From assembly GCA_902168105.1 (NCBI GenBank), contig CABHOY010000085.1, positions 1 through 64,000 on the forward strand: a stretch of DNA of 64,000 nt. The letters are read 5' to 3'. Of the stretch, positions 56,862 through 64,000 are shown piece after piece. This DNA comes from an uncultured Flavihumibacter sp. (GTDB taxonomy: Bacteria > Bacteroidota > Bacteroidia > Chitinophagales > Chitinophagaceae). Position numbers and translations under genes: made by a program. The first letter of the stretch is position 1, and every line of letters starts with the position of its first letter. The notes beneath the pieces are model-generated. The model was not told the origin of the DNA. It worked only from the letters and a program-made list of their open reading frames with translations, and did not search any database.

Positions 56862-57602
56862 ATGCACCCTTTATTAGCAGAATTTCTGGGAACCATGTTA
56901 TTGATACTGTTGGGAAACGGCGTAGTGGCAAATGTGATCCTCAATAAGACAAAAGGCAATGGCGGCGGCTGGATCGTGATAACGACCGGCTGGGCGCTGG
57001 CAGTATTTGTAGGTGTGGTGGTAGCCACTCCTTATAGCGGCGCTCACCTGAATCCTGCCGTAACAGTGGCACTGGCTATAGCCGGTAAGTTTGCCTGGAT
57101 ACAAGTGCCCTTGTTTATCGCAGCCCAATTGTTGGGCGCCATGACGGGGTCCTTCCTTGTATGGTTCCATTATAAAGACCACATGGACGCTACCGCAGAT
57201 CCCGGGCTGATCCAGGCCTGTTACTGCACTGCTCCGGCCATCAGGAACGACGGGCGCAATTTCAGCAGTGAAGTGATCGGCACTTTTGTGCTGCTGTTCA
57301 CCATCTTTTACTTTACCGGAGCTGAACTGGGAGAAGAGAAAACACCCGTAGGAATGGGCTCTCTGGGGGCTTTGCCCGTTTCCCTGTTGGTACTGGCCAT
57401 CGGGTTATCCCTCGGAGGCACAACAGGGTATGCGATCAATCCGGCGAGGGATCTGGGACCCCGGATCATGCATGCGCTGCTACCGGTGAAAGGCAAGCAG
57501 GGCAGCGGCTGGGATTATGCCTGGGTACCTGTAGCTGGCCCGCTTATTGGAGCGGCTATTGCGGCAGCACTGTATTTATATTTACAGCCAGTGGCGATTT
57601 AA
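56862..57602 (+). CDS. glpF: MIP-family glycerol facilitator (aquaglyceroporin)
   Basis: 246 residues with six membrane helices and two half-helices carrying both NPA motifs: HLNPAVTVAL at about residue 64 and AINPARDLGPR at about residue 192. The Asp after the second NPAR is the mark of glycerol-conducting members. It lets glycerol diffuse across the inner membrane. Third gene of the glp operon; a phosphodiesterase gene follows after 73 bp. Confidence 0.95.
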   Translation: MHPLLAEFLGTMLLILLGNGVVANVILNKTKGNGGGWIVITTGWALAVFVGVVVATPYSGAHLNPAVTVALAIAGKFAWIQVPLFIAAQLLGAMTGSFLVWFHYKDHMDATADPGLIQACYCTAPAIRNDGRNFSSEVIGTFVLLFTIFYFTGAELGEEKTPVGMGSLGALPVSLLVLAIGLSLGGTTGYAINPARDLGPRIMHALLPVKGKQGSGWDYAWVPVAGPLIGAAIAAALYLYLQPVAI

Positions 57603-57675
57603 TGATCAATTAACATTGCCCGGACAGCAAAAGCATGCACAGGATAGTACTTTAACAGCCGGAAAAAGTTAAACG

Positions 57676-58605
57676 ATGAAACCATTTCAACAAGCAATGC
57701 TCGCCGCAGGCTTACTGCTGGCGGCTGCAGGTATGGAAGCCTGTAAAACCACAAAACCGATGACAGCTCAACAGCCACTGCCTTCTTTTTATAAAGTAGG
57801 ACACAGAGGCACCCGCGGCCTGATGGCGGAAAATACTATTCCTTCCATGATCAAGGCAATAGAGACCGGCGCAAATACCATTGAGTTTGATGTGCATATC
57901 ACGAAAGACGGACAGGTAGTAGTATATCACGATCCTTCTTTCAACCCGGCATATACCACTATGCCCGATGGTTCGGACATTCCGAAGGAATCACGGAAAG
58001 ACTACATTTTCTATAAAATGGAGTACAGCCGTATCCGGGAGTTTGTGATCGGCGAAAAACCTTATCCCGAGTTCCCTGAACAGCAACGGGTAAAGACATA
58101 CGCTCCTCTCCTGTCTGAAATGATCGATTCAGTAGATGCCTACACAAAGGCCCACCATTTACCGCCGGTATTTTATTTACTGGAAATAAAATCATCTGCA
58201 AAAACAGATGGAACAGAACAACCTGCGCCGGAAGAGTATATCGACAAACTGATGGCTGTAAAGAATTTACTGCCCCTGGGCAACCGCCTCATTATTCAGT
58301 CTTTTGATGCCCGCCCACTGCAGGTTATCCACAGAAGATATCCACAGGTCGCGCTTGGGTTCCTGGTATCTGATAAAGAGATCAACCCGGCGAAACAATT
58401 GGACCTGCTGGGCTTTACGCCACAGTTCTACAACCCGGCATATCAGTATATCACACCGGAATTGATAACGCATTGTCATAGCAAAAAGATCCAGGTTGTG
58501 CCGTGGACAGTACAGGACCCGGCAGAAATGAAGAAGTTGAAGGGAATGGGGGCTGATGGTATCATTTCAGATTACCCCGTACGTTTCGCACAGGCCGGAT
58601 TCTAG
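57676..58605 (+). CDS. glpQ: Glycerophosphodiester phosphodiesterase, lipoprotein
   Basis: 309 residues. The signal peptide ends in a lipobox, GMEACK (cysteine at about residue 23), so the enzyme is lipid-anchored. The GDPD active site is complete: VGHRGTRGLMAENTIPS (HRG and EN), TIEFDVHITKDGQVVVYHD (ExDxH and HD), and a C-terminal VPWTVQDPAEMKKL. It cleaves glycerophosphodiesters from phospholipid breakdown to glycerol 3-phosphate plus an alcohol. Its place after glpF suggests that it supplies glycerol 3-phosphate or, with a phosphatase, free glycerol. Confidence 0.92.
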   Translation: MKPFQQAMLAAGLLLAAAGMEACKTTKPMTAQQPLPSFYKVGHRGTRGLMAENTIPSMIKAIETGANTIEFDVHITKDGQVVVYHDPSFNPAYTTMPDGSDIPKESRKDYIFYKMEYSRIREFVIGEKPYPEFPEQQRVKTYAPLLSEMIDSVDAYTKAHHLPPVFYLLEIKSSAKTDGTEQPAPEEYIDKLMAVKNLLPLGNRLIIQSFDARPLQVIHRRYPQVALGFLVSDKEINPAKQLDLLGFTPQFYNPAYQYITPELITHCHSKKIQVVPWTVQDPAEMKKLKGMGADGIISDYPVRFAQAGF

Positions 58606-58668
58606 CAAGAGGCCGCCTCCCGCTTTAGTCGAAGAAGCGTCGAACAAACAAAATAATAAAACACAATG

Positions 58669-58718
58669 GGACTCCGTCAGGAGTCCACATGTTTGTAGCC
58701 CGGGGTGTAAACCCCGGG
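58669..58718. repeat. Pair of REP-like GC-rich hairpins
   Basis: Hairpin A: GGACTCC, loop GTCA, GGAGTCC (58669-58686). Hairpin B: CCCGGGGT, loop GTAA, ACCCCGGG (58699-58718), with TGTTTGTAG between them. Perfect stems but no T-run. The form is that of an interspersed chromosomal repeat. Confidence 0.6.
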
Positions 58719-58905
58719 TTATCAATAATATGGTGAAACCGTGTTATCAATACGATCCCGCCCCCGTATTGTCAATTCGATGAAACCCCGTATTATTAAT
58801 GCGGGTTGAAACCGTATTATCGATACGATGTTGACCTGTGTTGTCAATTCGATATACCCCTATAATATTAATACGATTGCAATCCCCGCATTAACAATGC
58901 ACTGT
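58711..58905. repeat. Array of about eight degenerate 23-26-bp palindromic units
   Basis: Successive units share a core like CGTATTATCAATACGAT: cores at about 58717, 58740, 58765, 58788, 58812, 58835, 58859 and 58886. Each core is itself palindromic around ATCA or ATTA, so every unit can fold as a small hairpin. Units differ at several bases but keep the core and the step. Confidence 0.7.
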
Positions 58906-59035
58906 AGTTTATCCTATTATATTCCCGTTGGTAATATTTGTACAATTTAAATTTTGAAAGGATAGATAATTTAACAACCTTAAGTAACCGAAAGCGTTAA
59001 TAGTCAGGTCTTATTTATTGTAGAAATTATCTATC

Positions 59036-60673
59036 ATGAGAAAAATATGTAAATCACTGTCTGCGCTGGTGCTTACCGGCGCTATGTTGCAGACGGTTGT
59101 TGTTTCGGCCCAGAAGCCGGTGGACCGTCCCAAACTGGTAGTCGGTATCGTTGTTGACCAGATGCGCTGGGATTACCTGTACAGGTATTACGACCGCTAC
59201 GAAGCAGGTGGATTCAAACGGATGCTGACAGAAGGCTTCTCCTGTGAAAACACGTTCATCACTCATTTACCATCTTTTACGGCTGTAGGGCACAGTACTA
59301 TTTATACCGGTTCCGTACCTGCTATTCACGGTATTACCGGCAATGACTGGACAGACCAGGTGACCGGCCGTCATTGGTATTGCACAGAAGATACTACTGT
59401 GAAAGCGGTAGGTACTACCTCTGATGCTGGTAAAATGTCTCCTCGTAATTTGCTTGCCTCTACAATTACAGATGAATTAAGGATCGCTACAAACTTCCGC
59501 TCTAAGGTAGTGGGCGTGTCCCTGAAAGACAGGGCGTCCATTCTGCCGGCAGGACATGTCGCCAATGGTGCATTCTGGCTGGACGATAGCAATGCGAGTT
59601 TTGTGACCAGTTCTTTTTACATGCAGGAGCTGCCGGAATGGGCGAAGGCATTTAATGCCCGGCAGCTGCCGGCACAGATGATGTCTAAACCATGGCAGAC
59701 GCTGTACCCGATCAATACCTACATACAGAGCACGGAAGATAATATGAAATGGGAAGGCACTTTCGGCGGAGAAACAACGCCGACTTTTCCACACAACATG
59801 CAGGACATCTACCAGAAGGATAAAGGCAGCCTGCGCACCTCTCCTTCAGGCAACACGCTCACCCTGGAATTCGCCAAAGCGGCTATTGAAGGATATAAGC
59901 TGGGCAGCAATACGGTAACAGACTTCCTGACTATTAACTGTGCTTCAACAGATTATGTAGGCCATAAATACGGACCTAATTCCATCGAGGTAGAAGATAC
60001 TTACCTGCGACTGGATAAAGACCTGTCTGCGTTTTTCCGCTACCTGGATCAGCGTTTAGGCAAAGGCAATTACCTGGTGTTCCTCTCGGCAGACCATGGC
60101 GCCGCCAACTCCGTAGGATTTATGAAAGAACATGAGATCCCTGCCGGACTGCCGGATGGAAAGATGCTGACAGGATTGAATGCATTATTGAAGGAACGTT
60201 TTGGTGCGGACAGGCTGGCAAAGAGTGGGGAAAACTATCATATCAGTTTTGATCTGAAAACGATCTCCGCGCAAAAGCTGGATTACGATGCGATAAAGAA
60301 AGTGACGGTTCAATATTTGCAAACGCTGCCAGGAGTTCAATTTGCGGCAGATGTGGATAACCTGGGTAATAGCCCGGTACCCGAGCCGATCAAAACGATG
60401 ATCGCAAATGGTTATAATCCTAAACGTTGCGGGGCTGTAGCCATTATTCCTGAACCAGGCTGGTATTCCGGTTCAGATAAGGGCACGACCCATGGTAACT
60501 GGAATCCGTACGACACCCACCTGCCATTAGTGTTCATGGGCTGGCACGTTAAACACGGCGCTAGCAACGACGTTGTGAGTATGGCGGATATAGCGCCTAC
60601 TATTGCGGCCATGCTGCATATCCAGATGCCTAATGGCGCGGTAGGTAAACCAGTGCAGGCAGTATATAAATAA
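59036..60673 (+). CDS. pafA: PafA-type alkaline phosphatase
   Basis: 545 residues with a signal peptide (about residues 1-25). It follows the Elizabethkingia PafA pattern closely in length and motifs: LVVGIVVDQMRWDYLYRYYD at the start, nucleophile threonine in LPSFTAVGHST (about residue 81), LKDRAS with the phosphate-binding Lys and Arg (about residues 163-166), SADHG metal ligands (about residue 352), and GTTHGNWNPYD near the C-terminus. PafA is a periplasmic phosphomonoesterase made regardless of phosphate supply. It probably frees phosphate and, next to the glp operon, glycerol from glycerol 3-phosphate. Confidence 0.92.
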   Translation: MRKICKSLSALVLTGAMLQTVVVSAQKPVDRPKLVVGIVVDQMRWDYLYRYYDRYEAGGFKRMLTEGFSCENTFITHLPSFTAVGHSTIYTGSVPAIHGITGNDWTDQVTGRHWYCTEDTTVKAVGTTSDAGKMSPRNLLASTITDELRIATNFRSKVVGVSLKDRASILPAGHVANGAFWLDDSNASFVTSSFYMQELPEWAKAFNARQLPAQMMSKPWQTLYPINTYIQSTEDNMKWEGTFGGETTPTFPHNMQDIYQKDKGSLRTSPSGNTLTLEFAKAAIEGYKLGSNTVTDFLTINCASTDYVGHKYGPNSIEVEDTYLRLDKDLSAFFRYLDQRLGKGNYLVFLSADHGAANSVGFMKEHEIPAGLPDGKMLTGLNALLKERFGADRLAKSGENYHISFDLKTISAQKLDYDAIKKVTVQYLQTLPGVQFAADVDNLGNSPVPEPIKTMIANGYNPKRCGAVAIIPEPGWYSGSDKGTTHGNWNPYDTHLPLVFMGWHVKHGASNDVVSMADIAPTIAAMLHIQMPNGAVGKPVQAVYK

Positions 60674-60690
60674 CAGATCGCCAGGATATA

Positions 60691-60732
60691 AAAAAAGCGG
60701 GGAGCCAGTTTCAACTGACTCCCCGCTTTTTT
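60691..60732. terminator. Bidirectional terminator between pafA and the GHL10 gene
   Basis: Stem of up to 20 bp (60691-60710 with 60713-60732) with one mismatch and core AGCGGGGAG, A-run and T-run on the two sides. Convergent genes end on both sides. Confidence 0.85.
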
Positions 60733-60742
60733 GTGGATAACA

Positions 60743-62296
60743 TCATTGATATCTGTTGGCCGGTTCGGGATCGAACATGAATAATGTATTCTTTCCCGAC
60801 TTCTTCATGTATAACGGATCGCTTGCCCAGCTTTCTGTTTGCAGCCGGTTCAGGGCCGTTACCACGTATGTATAAAGATTCCCTTTTACATAGGAATAGT
60901 CTATGAACTGGGGATCAGGCATCTGCTGTATAATGGCCAGGATCTTTGTAGGATCATTCAGGTTGATGGATTCGCTGGCGTTGAAACGGTATAGTACATA
61001 CTGTTGCGTACGACCGGAAGTGTCATCATCCGCCCAGTAAAGGTGCAGGCCATCCGCTCTTTCAAACGCATCTATGAAATAAGGCGGTAAGGGGGCCGGT
61101 AGCTTTATCCAGGGCATTGCAGGCCGCAAGGCCGGGTAGCGGTAAAAGTGGTTGCGCAGGCTATCCTCAAATCCTAAGGGATTGCCGTTAAAGGACTTAG
61201 CGCTGTAGTAGGCGCTTCCCTGAATAGTGTTAAGCGTGCGTGCTTCTGTGATCTGTATGGGCAGTTCGTACGGAAGGTTCCAGGCGGCATTACTGCGGAT
61301 GCGGTATACGCCATGACCAATATAGACATTGCGACCGTATCCATGTTGCGCCCACCAGTTTAGCAGTAACTCGTAGTTAGCCACACGATGGCCTCTTTCC
61401 CAATACAACTGCGGCAGTACATAATCGATCCATCCATTCTGGAGCCACTTGCGCACGTCTGCATACAGATCATCGTAATTGGAAAGTCCTGTTGAATAGG
61501 AGCCGTCCTGGTCTTTGTTTTTATTCCGCCAGATGCCGAAGGGACTGATCCCGAACTTCACCCAGGGTTTTTCTTCCTTGATCATTTTGCTCACCATCTG
61601 GATAATGGTGTCAACATTCCAGCGGCGCCAGTCGTCTTTCAGCATGTTACGGCCATACTGGCGGTAGGAGCTGTAGTCGGGGAAATCTCTGCCGGGAACG
61701 GGATAAGGATAAAAATAATCGTCGAAGTGGACTGCATCAATATCATAGCGGCGTACAACGTCACGGATGATCTGGGTCACATATTCCCGTACCTCGGGAA
61801 TACCCGGATCAAAATATTTCTTGCCGTCAAAGTTGACGAACCACTGGGGGCGCATACGGGTGATATGATTGGCGGTAACCCGGTTAGCACTGATAGCTGC
61901 GCGGTAAGGATTGAACCAGGCGTGAAATTCCATTCCACGCTTATGGGTCTCTTCCAGCATGAAGCGAAGCGGATCATAATAAGGATTGGGCGCAAGACCC
62001 TGAGTGCCACTCAGATACTCTGACCAGGGCTCGAAAGGAGAATCGTAAAAGGCGTCAGCTACAGGACGGACCTGAACTATAACGGCGTTCATGCCGTTAC
62101 GCTGTTGTTTATCGAGGAGGTTAATAAATTCCTGTTTCTGTATTTCTACCGGCAAACCTTTCCTGGAGGGCCAGTCAATATTTTCCACCGTGGCAATCCA
62201 TACCGCACGAAATTCCCTTTTGGGTGGCAGTTGTGCTTTGGCCTGGCTGAAGATGCCCGTAATCGCCAGCGCAACTCCCAATATATACTTCACCAT
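60743..62296 (-). CDS. Family 10 glycosyl hydrolase-like protein (GHL10/DUF187 type), exported
   Basis: 517 residues with a signal peptide (about residues 1-21). The start VWIATVENIDWPSRKGLP and then AVIVQVRPVADAFYDSPFEPWSEYLSG, FHAWFNPYRA and IDAVHFDDYFYPYP are hallmarks of the GHL10 (DUF187, YngK-like) family, a TIM barrel related to glycosidases. A fibronectin-like C-terminal domain (about residues 430-510) follows. Family members are proposed to cleave sugar chains such as peptidoglycan-linked glycans; the exact substrate is unknown. It is alone on the minus strand between a terminator and the nfu gene. Confidence 0.9.
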   Translation of the reverse strand: MVKYILGVALAITGIFSQAKAQLPPKREFRAVWIATVENIDWPSRKGLPVEIQKQEFINLLDKQQRNGMNAVIVQVRPVADAFYDSPFEPWSEYLSGTQGLAPNPYYDPLRFMLEETHKRGMEFHAWFNPYRAAISANRVTANHITRMRPQWFVNFDGKKYFDPGIPEVREYVTQIIRDVVRRYDIDAVHFDDYFYPYPVPGRDFPDYSSYRQYGRNMLKDDWRRWNVDTIIQMVSKMIKEEKPWVKFGISPFGIWRNKNKDQDGSYSTGLSNYDDLYADVRKWLQNGWIDYVLPQLYWERGHRVANYELLLNWWAQHGYGRNVYIGHGVYRIRSNAAWNLPYELPIQITEARTLNTIQGSAYYSAKSFNGNPLGFEDSLRNHFYRYPALRPAMPWIKLPAPLPPYFIDAFERADGLHLYWADDDTSGRTQQYVLYRFNASESINLNDPTKILAIIQQMPDPQFIDYSYVKGNLYTYVVTALNRLQTESWASDPLYMKKSGKNTLFMFDPEPANRYQ

Positions 62297-62525
62297 CTAG
62301 TATGTAGGTTAAGACCTGAAAAACTGCGAAAATAACAAAACCATTCATTTAAGCAACCTTGTCTAAGGGGCTGCTGGCCATGAAGGTCATTATGCAGCAC
62401 AAACGGTGCCGGATTGGGAACAAACCGGGCCGGGAAGACATGTGAAGTAAAAATCGTCTATATCCCTATTGTAAAATTCGATATGGAAAACGGCTGATCC
62501 TACTGGGTATGTGGACGAAAGTTGC

Positions 62526-62533
62526 TACCTTTG
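62526..62533 (+). promoter_or_regulatory. Candidate -7 element of the nfu gene
   Basis: TACCTTTG matches TAnnTTTG, 24 bp before the ATG at 62558. No clear -33 TTG is seen. Confidence 0.45.
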
Positions 62534-62557
62534 TTCCATCAAAAAGTTTAGAGTACC

Positions 62558-63154
62558 ATGATTAAAACAGGCAATCCCATTATCAGCATATATACGGAAA
62601 TGACGCCAAACCCGGAAACAATGAAGTTTGTGGCTAACAAACTGTTGTATCCAGGTAAGCACATCGATTTTCCGGATGAGGCCAGCGCGAAGCCATCTCC
62701 ACTGGCCGTTGAGCTGTTCAGCTTTCCGTTCATAAGGGGCGTTTTTGTTATGGCTAATTTTATTACGCTGACAAAGACTCCTGACACTGATTGGAACGAC
62801 ATTATACCTACTATAAAATCCTTCCTGAAGGAATATCTGGAAGATAACCGTCCCGTTATCAACGAAGAGGAAATAGTGGTGACAAAAGATACCGCCAGCA
62901 ATGAAGTAAGTGCAGATGACACTGATGTGGTAAAACGTATCAAGGAATTACTTGAGAACTACGTTAAACCGGCAGTTGAAATGGATGGCGGTGCAATTCA
63001 ATTTAAAGATTACGACGACGGTACTGTGACATTGATGCTGCAGGGTTCCTGTTCAGGTTGCCCATCTTCCATGATTACGTTGAAAGCCGGTATTGAAGGC
63101 ATGATGAAGCGTATGATCCCGGAAGTGAAGGAAGTGGTGGCAGAAGCAGAATAA
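62558..63154 (+). CDS. NifU/Nfu-family iron-sulfur carrier protein
   Basis: 198 residues with two domains. The N-terminal Nfu-N domain starts ISIYTEMTPNPETMKFVANKLL, typical of NFU1/Nfu. The C-terminal NifU-like domain holds the CxxC cluster site in LQGSCSGCPSS (about residues 162-172). Such proteins hold and pass a [4Fe-4S] cluster to target enzymes. An acidic linker (about residues 118-135) joins the domains. Single gene with its own promoter and terminator. NadA and GltD in this window are typical Fe-S clients, which is only a general link. Confidence 0.93.
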   Translation: MIKTGNPIISIYTEMTPNPETMKFVANKLLYPGKHIDFPDEASAKPSPLAVELFSFPFIRGVFVMANFITLTKTPDTDWNDIIPTIKSFLKEYLEDNRPVINEEEIVVTKDTASNEVSADDTDVVKRIKELLENYVKPAVEMDGGAIQFKDYDDGTVTLMLQGSCSGCPSSMITLKAGIEGMMKRMIPEVKEVVAEAE

Positions 63155-63180
63155 GCCATAGTTGAGAGAATGATAGTGTT

Positions 63181-63214
63181 AAAAAAGAGCGCAGTCTTTT
63201 GACTGTGCTTTTTT
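63181..63214 (+). terminator. Intrinsic terminator of the nfu gene
   Basis: 9-bp stem (63188-63196 with 63201-63209, one G-U pair), loop TTTT, then a T-run. It starts 27 bp after the stop. Confidence 0.75.
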
Positions 63215-63262
63215 ATTGTCCCTGGTTTATCTTTAGCCATTATTCCGAAACACTTTATACTT

Positions 63263-63811
63263 ATGAAAAAATATGCATTGCTCTGGATGACCCTGGTGAT
63301 TGCCGGAGGTATACAGGCACAATCCGGAGGCGGAAAGCCTGGGGCTGAAATCACCTATGGGTTTAAATACAACGGGAAAGACGTTCCCGGAGGAGGTTTG
63401 AAAGTGTTCATTCAGGGAGATAAAGCCAGCTACCAGCCGCTCGACGCTGTTGCTCAGAAGGAACGGAAATTCCTGGACAACAAGGGAAAGGCCACCTACC
63501 AGGTTATCACCAGCAAGCAAGGGGAACAGCTGGCATTCAAAAAAGCGTTCGCGGACTATGACAAACCTGAACTGCTACCCGGTACTGATACTGTGCTGGG
63601 ATATCTTTGTAAGAAGGCCAAAGTAAAGGTCCGCTCTAACACTATTGAGATCTGGTATACAGATGCGTTGCCTGTAAAAGCAACCCCCGTTTTGGAGTTT
63701 GGCCCAGGTCTGGGGTTGATATTGAGGACATTGCGTAACGGCACATCCGAATACATTGCTACAAAAGTTGATCTCCGGAATATTAAGAACGAAGAGCTGA
63801 AATGGCCGTAG
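63263..63811 (+). CDS. Exported GLPGLI-like family protein
   Basis: 182 residues with a signal peptide (about residues 1-20, ending IQA-Q). The beta-rich body ends with VLEFGPGLGLILRTLRNGTSEYIAT, a variant of the GLPGLI motif that names a Bacteroidota family of exported proteins of unknown function. It is somewhat short for that family. The next frame overlaps its stop by 10 bp. A -7-like TATCTTTA lies at about 63226. I am confident that it is an exported beta-rich protein, less so of the family. Confidence 0.65.
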   Translation: MKKYALLWMTLVIAGGIQAQSGGGKPGAEITYGFKYNGKDVPGGGLKVFIQGDKASYQPLDAVAQKERKFLDNKGKATYQVITSKQGEQLAFKKAFADYDKPELLPGTDTVLGYLCKKAKVKVRSNTIEIWYTDALPVKATPVLEFGPGLGLILRTLRNGTSEYIATKVDLRNIKNEELKWP

Positions 63812-64000
63812 CCATGGGAACCATGGTGGACGATGCCACTTACCTGCGCCAGGTGATCGAAAACAGGTTCACGACCCTGAACATCTTTAACCAGGAGCAG
63901 ATCAGCTGGGGTAATAAATTCAACGATCCTGCGAACGATCAGGAGAATGTTACTTACCACTATGCCGGAGGAACAGTTATTCTCAAAAAAGTGAAACTGC
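63802..64000 (+). CDS. Partial reading frame cut by the window end, unknown function
   Basis: Open from the ATG at 63802 (a second ATG at 63814) to the last base, 66 codons without a stop. The start overlaps the GLPGLI-like gene by 10 bp, a coupling often seen in operons. The visible part (ATYLRQVIENRFTTLNIFNQ..., then VTYHYAGGTVILKKVKL) has a protein-like composition, with no signal peptide. I recognise no family from this fragment. Confidence 0.55.
   Translation, partial: MAVAMGTMVDDATYLRQVIENRFTTLNIFNQEQISWGNKFNDPANDQENVTYHYAGGTVILKKVKL

Larger units (their letters stand above)
58606..59035. other. 430-bp repeat-filled gap between the phosphodiesterase and pafA
   Basis: No gene. It starts with two REP-like hairpins (58669-58686 and 58699-58718), continues with a degenerate palindromic repeat array (about 58711-58905), and ends with about 120 bp of AT-rich sequence before pafA that should hold its promoter. 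Confidence 0.6.

Noticed and set aside
58325..58333. Exact DnaA box TTATCCACA, with others at 35975, 60354 and 60732
   Set aside because: Single boxes, three of them in coding sequence and one by the pafA terminator, with no clustering; likely chance.
58711..58905. CRISPR array
   Set aside because: Units are degenerate, there are no unique spacers of fixed length and no cas genes in the window.

Overview
The window looks like chromosome from a Bacteroidota of the Chitinophaga type. Points in favour are promoter elements of the TTTG / TAnnTTTG class, a near absence of Shine-Dalgarno sites, a DUF2480 protein, a GLPGLI-like protein, a lipid-anchored TamA relative (TamL) beside TamB, a PafA-type alkaline phosphatase, a YbeY with the KDKT variant motif, and moderate GC. 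No phage, insertion sequence, CRISPR array, rRNA or convincing tRNA is visible. The genus is an inference.

Layout. 1-5.2 kb: rhodanese-type sulfurtransferase, ICMT-like methyltransferase and rpiA on the minus strand, then an MHS-type MFS permease overlapping a carotenoid-hydratase-like membrane protein and a small membrane protein. 5.2-12.5 kb: a tight five-gene operon (SWIM zinc finger, DUF5691, MoxR AAA+ ATPase, DUF5682, vWA) related to E. coli yehL-yehM-yehP-yehQ. It meets tail to tail, with no spacer, a 1555-residue DUF4011 / SF1 helicase / Vsr-like nuclease / DUF3320 protein. 17.3-20.3 kb: cardiolipin synthase, an acidic small protein and a lactonase-type beta-propeller.

20.9-30 kb looks like the origin region. 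mnmG and ybeY are separated by about 1.8 kb without genes, bounded by two perfect parS sites (22875 and 24610) and holding a 75-bp near-perfect palindrome. feoA, an AraC regulator and an SDR protein follow, then a 164-bp-period repeat of hairpins, nadA, and a 766-bp gap rich in DnaA boxes before ppiD. I propose that gap as oriC.

30-45 kb: ppiD, DUF2480, corA, an imelysin-like protein, a DJ-1/PfpI protein, then a minus-strand envelope cluster (tamB, tamL, rlpA) and two exported proteins of unknown function. 45-52 kb: glutamate synthase gltB-gltD. 52.5-60.7 kb: a glycerol and phosphodiester block, with a DeoR/GlpR repressor divergent from glpD-glpK-glpF-glycerophosphodiesterase, a short palindromic repeat array, and a PafA phosphatase. 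Together these could strip phosphate and glycerol from phosphodiesters outside the cytoplasm, import glycerol and feed it to glycolysis. 60.7-64 kb: a GHL10-type glycosidase, an Nfu Fe-S scaffold protein, a GLPGLI-like protein and a cut-off reading frame at the window end.

The most interesting items are the MoxR/vWA/SWIM operon facing the helicase-nuclease, the parS/oriC region, and three unrelated intergenic repeat structures that look like folded nucleic acid rather than protein genes.
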